A stretch of DNA of 6,464 nucleotides from contig JALHOI010000191.1 of assembly GCA_022843085.1 (NCBI GenBank), positions 1-6,464 of the forward strand, read 5' to 3'. The notes below the pieces were generated by a model that saw only the letters and a program-made list of their open reading frames with translations, made no database searches and was not told the DNA's origin. Position numbers and translations under genes: made by a program. Shown here in pieces: positions 1 to 4,745 of this stretch (its first letter is position 1; each line of letters starts with the position of its first letter). This stretch comes from Pseudobdellovibrionaceae bacterium. GTDB lineage: Bacteria > Bdellovibrionota > Bdellovibrionia > Bdellovibrionales > JAMPXM01.

Positions 1-257
1 AGCGTCACGCAGACTTGGATGTGGTTCTTACCGACCGGTGTTTTGTTGAACATCGTATAGAACGTCGCCACTTCTTCGATCTGCGCCGCCGGGATATCCA
101 TCACCTCACTGAGATGCCGAATGACTTCGGGACTAACCCATCCGCCGTTTTCGTCTTGCGCTTTGTAGAGGCAGCGAATGATCGCCGACTGCTTCACTTC
201 GTAGCGCGTGAGCTCGTTTTTTACGTACTTCAATCCGTCACTTGATAACTGAAACAT
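1..257 (-). CDS. nuoE: NADH-quinone oxidoreductase subunit E (NuoE), N-terminal part, cut by window edge
   Basis: NuoE is the 24-kDa-type subunit of complex I. It sits in the NADH-oxidising tip next to NuoF and holds a 2Fe-2S cluster (N1a). The visible 85 codons start at ATG 257-255 and give the family's N-terminal helical region, with SAIIRCLYKAQ near residues 24-34, GGWVSPEVI at 38-46, and the very typical EEVATFYTMF at 61-70. HIQVCVT at 79-85 then supplies C83, the first expected 2Fe-2S ligand; the other three ligands lie beyond the left edge. The start is supported by AAAGGA at 267-272, 9 nt upstream. The gene begins 20 bp after the nuoCD stop, on the same strand, so it is read from the nuo operon, with nuoF and the rest expected to the left. 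Identity is secure from motif and context; nothing can be said about the C-terminal thioredoxin-like half. Confidence 0.95.
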   Translation of the reverse strand, partial: MFQLSSDGLKYVKNELTRYEVKQSAIIRCLYKAQDENGGWVSPEVIRHLSEVMDIPAAQIEEVATFYTMFNKTPVGKNHIQVCVT

Positions 258-266
258 ACCTTAAAA

Positions 267-272
267 TCCTTT
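267..272 (-). promoter_or_regulatory. Ribosome binding site of nuoE
   Basis: Reading the minus strand, AAAGGA lies 9 nt before ATG 257-255, at normal Shine-Dalgarno spacing. It lies wholly within the gap after the nuoCD stop codon. Confidence 0.6.
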
Positions 273-277
273 GCCGA

Positions 278-2020
278 TTACCTGTCGAGTTCGCCGGCGA
301 TCAAATTCATCGAGCCCAAGATAGCGATGACGTCTGACAACATTCCCCCGGTGATTTGCTCGGGGAAAGATTGATAGAGCGCAAAACACGGAGGACGAAC
401 CTTCAGCCGATATGGTCGACCGCTGCCGTCGCTGACGCAGTAAAAACCAAGCTCGCCGTTTGCCGCTTCGGTCGCATCATAGATTTCGCCAATGGGTGGC
501 CGAAGACCTTTGATCACAAGCATGAAGTGGTTCATGAGGCCTTCGATGTTTCCGTAAACGTCGGCCTTCTCGGGAAGCACGATCGATTTGTCGCGAATCG
601 TGTAATCGCCTGATGGAACGTTTTTGCAAACTTGCTCGATGATCTTAAGCGACTCGTGCATTTCTGCGACGCGAACTAGGTAGCGATCGTAAACGTCGCC
701 GGTTGAACCGACGGGAATTTTGAAATCGAGCTGATCGTAGCCGTAGTAAGGTTGTGCCTTGCGAAGGTCGTGACCGACGCCGGTGGCTCGAAGCAGTGGG
801 CCTGTGTAGCCCCATGCGATCGCATTCTCTTGCGAGATCGCGCCAACACCTTGAGTTCGCTGCTGCCAGATCTTGTTCCCGGTAAGCAACCCCTCGACGG
901 TTTCAATACCACCGCGGATTTTTTTGCACGCGTCCAGAACATCGTCGTACCAACCTTCGGGCGCGTCTTGCGCCATACCGCCCACCCGAGTCATCGAGAC
1001 TGTGAGCCGTGCTCCGCAAAGTTTTTCGAACAGTGTGTAGACCATTTCGCGGTACGTGAAGAGATGGAAGAAGCCCGTCAGGGCCCCGAGATCGACGCCC
1101 ATCGCACCGATGCAAACAAAGTGATCGATGATGCGCGAGAGCTCGCACAAGATGATTCGCATCGCCTGTGCTTTCGGCGGAATCTCAACGCCGAGCATGC
1201 GCTCGATCGTCTTGCAATAACCGACGTTGTTCATCGGCGCCGAACAGTAATTCAGGCGATCGGTGTAAGGGATCACCTGATTGTAAGGGTGTGTTTCGGC
1301 CATCTTGTCGAAGCAGCGATGTAAATACCCAAGTTCGACATTCGCACGCGCGATCGTTTCGCCGTCGATCTGAGCCATGATACGCAAAGTTCCGTGCGTC
1401 GCAGGGTGCGCCGGACCGATGTTCAGCGGAACGAGCTGGCGGTCGCCAGGATCGAAACTTGCGTCGTTGTCGAAGTGAAGTGGCAGCGCCGACGAACAGT
1501 GTTGCTGGTGATCGGCGTCGTAGTCTTTTCGCAGTGGGAAGCCGACGAATTCGTGGTGAAGCAAAAAGCGCTTCAATGTGGGGTGACCCTCGAAGACAAC
1601 TCCGAACATGTCCCACGCTTCGCGCTCGAACCAGTTTGCGGCCTTGTAGATTTTCGAAACTGTCGGAACCGATTCGCCTTCGTTCACCGAACTCTTAATG
1701 CGAAGGCGCGCGTACGACTTCATCGAGAAGAGGTGGTAGACGACCTCAAACCGCTTCGTGCGACCGTTCATGTTCTTCATGTAGTCAACGACCGTGCAGT
1801 CTAAGAACACATCGAAGCGACCCGAATCCTTCAGGGTGCGAAACAATTCAGGGACTTTCGATGGCGGCACCTGGATGACATCGTCGCCAACAGGCGTCGT
1901 CAGAAATTGAAGTTCAGATGAAAGCGCAGGCGGCAAATCACCGCGCAAGTTCATCAGCCCTTTCGATAGAGTGTCTTGAGTTGTCGTGCGAGTTGAATCG
2001 AGATTCGTAGTTTCAATCAT
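278..2020 (-). CDS. nuoCD: Fused NADH-quinone oxidoreductase subunits C and D (NuoCD)
   Basis: This single 580-residue protein joins the 30-kDa (NuoC) and 49-kDa (NuoD) subunits of the complex I peripheral arm, which form the scaffold of the quinone-binding site beside NuoB. Residues about 40-170 are the NuoC domain, with FEREAWDMFGV at 131-141, GHP at 145-147 and FPLRKDY at 161-167. A short linker (about 170-197) leads into the NuoD domain, which opens with NIGPAHPATHG (200-210) and continues with PYTDRLNY (251-258), ending in the family's usual GELDR-type C-terminus. H205/H209 and Y258 align by motif with the conserved quinone-site His and Tyr of the 49-kDa subunit. An in-frame ATG at 2107 would extend the protein by 29 residues, but that extension overlaps the end of nuoB and is composition-poor. 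I chose ATG 2020 because AGGGA (2030-2034) stands 9 nt upstream and the start then falls 19 bp after the nuoB stop. No frameshift or missing motif is seen. Confidence 0.96.
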   Translation of the reverse strand: MIETTNLDSTRTTTQDTLSKGLMNLRGDLPPALSSELQFLTTPVGDDVIQVPPSKVPELFRTLKDSGRFDVFLDCTVVDYMKNMNGRTKRFEVVYHLFSMKSYARLRIKSSVNEGESVPTVSKIYKAANWFEREAWDMFGVVFEGHPTLKRFLLHHEFVGFPLRKDYDADHQQHCSSALPLHFDNDASFDPGDRQLVPLNIGPAHPATHGTLRIMAQIDGETIARANVELGYLHRCFDKMAETHPYNQVIPYTDRLNYCSAPMNNVGYCKTIERMLGVEIPPKAQAMRIILCELSRIIDHFVCIGAMGVDLGALTGFFHLFTYREMVYTLFEKLCGARLTVSMTRVGGMAQDAPEGWYDDVLDACKKIRGGIETVEGLLTGNKIWQQRTQGVGAISQENAIAWGYTGPLLRATGVGHDLRKAQPYYGYDQLDFKIPVGSTGDVYDRYLVRVAEMHESLKIIEQVCKNVPSGDYTIRDKSIVLPEKADVYGNIEGLMNHFMLVIKGLRPPIGEIYDATEAANGELGFYCVSDGSGRPYRLKVRPPCFALYQSFPEQITGGMLSDVIAILGSMNLIAGELDR

Positions 2021-2029
2021 GTCGTCGGG

Positions 2030-2034
2030 TCCCT
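2030..2034 (-). promoter_or_regulatory. Ribosome binding site deciding the nuoCD start
   Basis: AGGGA on the minus strand is separated by 9 nt from ATG 2020-2018. It favours this start over the upstream in-frame ATG at 2107, which lies inside the nuoB coding sequence. Confidence 0.6.
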
Positions 2035-2039
2035 GTCGA

Positions 2040-2639
2040 TCAAGCTGGTTTGATGAATGAGGGGCGCTTCCAGTTTTCTTTCCAGGGGCGCGGCGTGTGT
2101 TCGCCAATCATTCTCTGCAAAGACATAATTCCATCAAGCACGGCTTCGGGCGTCGGCGGGCAGCCCGGAACATAAATGTCGACGGGCACGACTTGATGAA
2201 TGCCTTGCAGAACATGATAGGCACGGTAGAACCCCCCGCTCGACGCGCAGGCTCCCATCGAGATCACATACTTGGGGTCGAGCATCTGTTCGTAGATGTG
2301 AACTAAAATCGGAGCCATTTTTTCGGTGATCGTGCCAGCCACCAGAAGAAGGTCAGCTTGGCGTGGAGAAAATCGAACGACCTCAGCACCGAAACGGGCC
2401 AGATCATATTTCGGCCCCATCACCGACATCAATTCGATTCCGCAGCACGCGGTTCCATAAGGCATCGGCCACAAAGAGTTTTTTGATCCCCACGCGACGA
2501 TGTCATCAAGACGAGTCGTAAATGCAAATGCACGCGAGGCATCTTCCATCGCTTGTTCCGCGAGTTTGTTAACCAGCGGCGCCGCGTTCTGTGGATGCAG
2601 AGAATTTGATGTCGACACAGCTTTCTCCAAATTCATCAT
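2040..2639 (-). CDS. nuoB: NADH-quinone oxidoreductase subunit B (NuoB)
   Basis: NuoB (PSST-type) holds cluster N2, the last 4Fe-4S centre of complex I, which passes electrons to quinone at the interface with NuoD. The 199-residue product has all four expected ligands: the tandem cysteines C65-C66 in GTACCGIE, C131 in SMGACASSGG and C160 in VPGCPP. The core from VAWGSKNSLWPMP (48-60) to the C-terminus is typical. The N-terminal 40 or so residues are variable in the family and not informative. Two adjacent ATGs (2639 and 2636) could serve as start; neither has a clear Shine-Dalgarno, and a downstream Met at residue 31 (2549) is a less likely alternative. It is the first gene of the operon visible here, and the nuoCD start follows 19 bp after its stop. 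NuoA, which usually precedes it, is not present immediately upstream. Identity is certain; the exact start is not. Confidence 0.96.
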   Translation of the reverse strand: MMNLEKAVSTSNSLHPQNAAPLVNKLAEQAMEDASRAFAFTTRLDDIVAWGSKNSLWPMPYGTACCGIELMSVMGPKYDLARFGAEVVRFSPRQADLLLVAGTITEKMAPILVHIYEQMLDPKYVISMGACASSGGFYRAYHVLQGIHQVVPVDIYVPGCPPTPEAVLDGIMSLQRMIGEHTPRPWKENWKRPSFIKPA

Positions 2640-2726
2640 TCAATTTCGTTCGTACGATGGATCAGTTGAGTCGGCCGCTTTCGGCAACGAGCCCAAGGCT
2701 CGCTTGTCGCAGGCGCGGCTCGCACT

Positions 2727-2815
2727 GAAAAATCGGACGATCGTTTGACTGAAGTTCGTTACCAAGACTCAATAAGCTTTCGTTTACCGTAGCTGACTCT
2801 ACCCGAAAAATCGGA
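2727..2815. repeat. 11-bp direct repeat GAAAAATCGGA, two copies 78 bp apart
   Basis: GAAAAATCGGA occurs at 2727-2737 and again at 2805-2815. The second copy is also part of an imperfectly spaced palindrome, CCGA-AAAA-TCGG, at 2803-2814. Both copies lie in the region expected to hold the nuo promoter, so they could be paired regulator sites, but two copies of an A-rich 11-mer is thin evidence. No known operator is recognised. Confidence 0.35.
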
Positions 2816-2937
2816 TTTACGAAGCATCGCGCAGCGTGGCACGAAAGTTCGAAAAAAATCTAAACAGCCCTTCGGCCAATCTTGAGTCGATGAGAATGCG
2901 GTGCGACGTTGCACATTTAAGATGCGCCTTTTCATTT

Positions 2938-2958
2938 GCGGTTCCGAAATGGAACCGC
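2938..2958. repeat. Perfect 8-bp inverted repeat (hairpin) in the intergenic region
   Basis: GCGGTTCC (2938-2945) is exactly mirrored by GGAACCGC (2951-2958) around a 5-nt loop GAAAT. On the plus strand a run of six T (2965-2970) begins 6 nt after the stem. That is too far for a classical intrinsic terminator, but it would be a stable RNA hairpin. It could equally be a dyad operator in DNA. Which strand is functional is not known. Confidence 0.55.
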
Positions 2959-3028
2959 CTAGACTTTTTTGATCGCACGGATGCGTAAGACGAACGTCGA
3001 GCCAGGATGGCCTGGCGTTCAAAACAGG

Positions 3029-3064
3029 ACAAGCGACGACGGAGGCTTCATCGCTTGTTTTTTT
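3029..3064 (+). terminator. Intrinsic terminator (possible attenuator) before the protease gene
   Basis: ACAAGCGA (3029-3036) is perfectly complementary to TCGCTTGT (3051-3058), with a 14-nt loop, and runs directly into seven T (3058-3064). This is a classical Rho-independent shape on the plus strand. There is no plus-strand gene upstream in the window for it to end, and the protease start codon is only 34 nt downstream. It must therefore stop either a small RNA or the protease leader transcript itself. Confidence 0.6.
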
Positions 3065-3089
3065 CGCAGATACTTTTCGAAAATTCTAT

Positions 3090-3096
3090 GGAGGGG
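3090..3096 (+). promoter_or_regulatory. Ribosome binding site of the S8 protease gene
   Basis: GGAGGGG precedes ATG 3099 very closely: the GGAGG core ends 4 nt from the start codon. It is strong in sequence but short in spacing. It fixes the start at 3099, which also places a proper signal peptide at the N-terminus. Confidence 0.7.
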
Positions 3097-3098
3097 AC

Positions 3099-4622
3099 AT
3101 GAATTTTGACTCAAGGGCTGCCGCTTTAATTTTAAGCTGCTTACTCACAATCGCCAGCCACCAACCCGCACACGCTTCTGAAGCCACAAATCTATTAGTG
3201 AAAGTTCACGGACCAAAGACGACGAGCTTCGTATCTTCGCTTTCGAAACTCGCCGGCCACAGCGCGCAGATTTCGCCGATCACGCAAACCCTGCACGACG
3301 GAACCCGTTGGGTTGCAGTGAAATCAGCCTCGAAATCTCGCACGCTGTCTGTACGCGCGCTTCAAAGCATGCCCGGTGTGGTGATGGTCCAGCCAAATTA
3401 TCCGATTCGTTTGATGCACGACTTCAAACTTCCTAAGGGAGCTCAGCGCGATGCGCTTCAGCACCAGGCCGAAGCCGGTACTTTACCTGTGTCCCTCACA
3501 ACTCTCGCGAAGGCCGATAACCCGGCGATTCCCGGCCCAAGTACGCCCGGGCTCGGAGCAGACTCACTTTTCAGCCAACAGTGGGGCATGTCCGACAATA
3601 ATGTGGTTTCGGGCTGGAAAGGCGCACAGGGAGAAGGCTTCGTCGTAGCTGTGCTCGATACCGGCGTCGATTACACTCATGAAGATTTGGTCGACAATAT
3701 GTGGCGCAACCCAGGCGAGACTGGTGTCGATGCAAGCGGCAACGACATGGCCACAAACGGCATCGACGATGACGGCAACGGCTATATCGACGACGTCGTC
3801 GGCTGGGACTTCGCTGCGAACGACAATAAACCGTTCGATTTGAGCGTGACTCCGTTCGAACTTTTGTTGGGCGGCGGTAACCCGGGGCACGGAACTCACT
3901 GCGCCGGTAACGTCGCTGCGCGCGGCGACAACGGCAAAGGTGTCGCTGGCGTCGCACCAAAAACGAAAATCATGGCGCTTCGTTTTATCGGCGAAACAGG
4001 CGAGGGTTCGACTGAAGCCGCTATTAAGGCGATCGAATACACCATGAAGATGGGCGTGAAAGTTTCGTCGAACTCCTGGGGATCCTCGGGTGAAGACCCA
4101 GAAGACGCCGCCGGCAACCAAGCGCTGAAAGACGTGCTTGAAGCCTCTCGTCTGGCCGGGCAATTGTTTGTTGCGGCTGCTGGAAACGGCGACACAATGG
4201 GTGTCGGTTACGACAATGACACGAACGCAGCGCCCGCATACCCGGCAAGCTACGGGTACGAACATATCATTTCAGTTGCAGCGATCGACAAGGGCGACGG
4301 CCTCGGTACCTTTTCGAATTGGGGAGCAAAAACCGTCGACATCGGCGCACCGGGCGTCGCCGTGTTCTCAACCGTGGTCGAAAATGGTTACACCGATAAA
4401 GTCATCGACTTTCCCGAGTTCAACATCGTGGCAAACTGGGATGGAACCTCGATGGCGGCCCCGCACGTGGCTGGCGCAGCGGCCCTTTACTGGGCGGATA
4501 ACCCGCTGGCTACGGCAGCTGATGTCAAAAAAGCCATCCTCGATTCAGCCAAGCCGATCTCGTCGCTTCAGGGAAAAGCGGTCACGAACGGAAAGCTGTC
4601 GGTCGAAAATCTTATGAAGTAA
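3099..4622 (+). CDS. Secreted subtilisin-like serine protease (peptidase family S8) with I9-type propeptide
   Basis: This is a complete exported endopeptidase of 507 residues. Residues 1-26 form a Sec signal peptide (hydrophobic core AAALILSCLLTIA, cleavage probably after AHA at 24-26). Residues about 31-105 look like an inhibitor-I9 propeptide, ending in GVVMVQPNYPIRL, which should fold the enzyme and be cut off. After a linker (106-158), the catalytic domain shows D187 in AVLDTGVD, H264 in GHGTHCAG, oxyanion N363 in AAAGNG and nucleophile S451 in GTSMAAPHVAG. An insertion with NGIDDDGNGYIDD (220-232) resembles a calcium-binding loop found in one subtilase clade. The chain ends about 40 residues after the helix that follows Ser451, with no added C-terminal domain, anchor or sorting signal, so it is probably periplasmic or released. 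The gene stands alone, divergent from nuo, and its transcription may be attenuated by the terminator just upstream. Substrate is not predictable. Confidence 0.95.
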   Translation: MNFDSRAAALILSCLLTIASHQPAHASEATNLLVKVHGPKTTSFVSSLSKLAGHSAQISPITQTLHDGTRWVAVKSASKSRTLSVRALQSMPGVVMVQPNYPIRLMHDFKLPKGAQRDALQHQAEAGTLPVSLTTLAKADNPAIPGPSTPGLGADSLFSQQWGMSDNNVVSGWKGAQGEGFVVAVLDTGVDYTHEDLVDNMWRNPGETGVDASGNDMATNGIDDDGNGYIDDVVGWDFAANDNKPFDLSVTPFELLLGGGNPGHGTHCAGNVAARGDNGKGVAGVAPKTKIMALRFIGETGEGSTEAAIKAIEYTMKMGVKVSSNSWGSSGEDPEDAAGNQALKDVLEASRLAGQLFVAAAGNGDTMGVGYDNDTNAAPAYPASYGYEHIISVAAIDKGDGLGTFSNWGAKTVDIGAPGVAVFSTVVENGYTDKVIDFPEFNIVANWDGTSMAAPHVAGAAALYWADNPLATAADVKKAILDSAKPISSLQGKAVTNGKLSVENLMK

Positions 4623-4688
4623 AAGCCCGTTTGGGCCAATCTCAGTTTTCCGGTCACTGGGCTTCGATGGATTGTAGCTCGAGTGGCC

Positions 4689-4730
4689 TTTTCAGCGCCA
4701 GGAAGCCGACTTCCCTTTCGCAGCTGAAAA
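4689..4730 (+). repeat. Nested inverted repeat in the leader of the ABC exporter gene
   Basis: TTTTCAGC (4689-4696) is perfectly complementary to GCTGAAAA (4723-4730). The 26-nt interior holds a second stem, GGAAG (4701-4705) with CTTCC (4710-4714) around loop CCGA. The structure ends 15 nt before the ATG at 4746, in the 123-bp gap between the protease stop and the transporter start. It lacks a T-run, so it is a poor terminator. It could be a DNA dyad for a regulator or an RNA fold that affects initiation. Confidence 0.45.
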
Positions 4731-4745
4731 TGGCATCTTGTCGCG

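Larger units (their letters stand above)
2938..3064 (+). ncRNA. Candidate structured leader RNA or small RNA upstream of the protease
   Basis: Within 127 bp the plus strand has four or five successive complementary elements: an 8-bp stem (2938-2958), a 4-bp stem CGCA/TGCG (2974-2985), GACG/CGTC (2989-2998), a 6-bp stem GCCAGG/CCTGGC with loop ATGG (3001-3016), and a terminal 8-bp stem followed by seven T (3029-3064). In addition CGTCG (2995-2999) can pair with CGACG (3034-3038), enclosing the GCCAGG hairpin and taking up the 5' arm of the terminator, a possible antiterminator. The RNA could be a cis-acting attenuator for the protease gene or a free small RNA. I recognise no known riboswitch class, and I see no convincing promoter. 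This is a structural inference only; the 5' end is unknown and the start given is the first clear stem. Confidence 0.35.
2640..3098. other. Divergent intergenic region between nuoB and the S8 protease gene
   Basis: This 459-bp stretch separates divergently transcribed nuoB (minus) and the protease gene (plus), so it must carry promoters for both. I see no sigma70-type promoter with good boxes and spacing on either strand. TTGACT at 2745-2750 is a fair -35 box on the plus strand but has no good -10 partner. Open frames here are short and show no recognisable family, and no nuoA-like protein is encoded. Structural signals cluster in the protease-proximal half: hairpins at 2938-2958 and 3001-3016, a terminator at 3029-3064, and a 10-bp palindrome TTTTCGAAAA at 3074-3083 just before the protease ribosome binding site. 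An 11-bp direct repeat lies in the nuo-proximal half. Confidence 0.8.

Noticed and set aside
752..1324. 190-codon open frame on the plus strand opposite nuoCD
   Set aside because: It is fully antisense to a complete, motif-rich nuoCD frame and shows no family features; other open frames over nuo are likewise shadows.
2745..2774. TTGACT (2745-2750) as a sigma70 -35 box on the plus strand
   Set aside because: The best -10 candidate at proper spacing, TCAATA, is a poor match, and the site is over 300 bp from the protease start.
2837..2852. Sigma54-like element TGGCACG followed after 4 nt by TTCGA on the plus strand
   Set aside because: The -24 half matches the consensus well, but the -12 half has CG where the essential GC of TTGCA should be, so I do not call it a promoter. 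It would place a start close to the structured leader, so transcript mapping there would be informative.
2759..3022. 87-codon minus-strand open frame upstream of nuoB, considered as a possible nuoA or small gene
   Set aside because: It has no membrane helices, so it is not NuoA; there is no Shine-Dalgarno and no recognisable motif, and it overlaps another equally unremarkable minus-strand frame.
2981..3109. 42-codon plus-strand open frame running across the terminator and overlapping the protease start
   Set aside because: It has no ribosome binding site, it crosses the hairpin and T-run, and its composition looks random.
3108..3140. Cys14 of the protease as a lipoprotein acylation site
   Set aside because: Leu at the -2 position and a location in the middle of the hydrophobic core do not fit a lipobox; the AHA signal peptidase I site at residues 24-26 is better.
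3564..4265. 233-codon open frame on the minus strand opposite the protease gene
   Set aside because: It is the antisense of a confident S8 protease; its translation is rich in Val, Arg, Cys and Phe runs with no recognisable domain, as expected from the reverse of GC-rich codons.
4625..4650. GCCC-GTTT-GGGC hairpin just after the protease stop as a terminator
   Set aside because: The stem is only 4 bp, and the T-run is short and 9 nt away; it is too weak to call.
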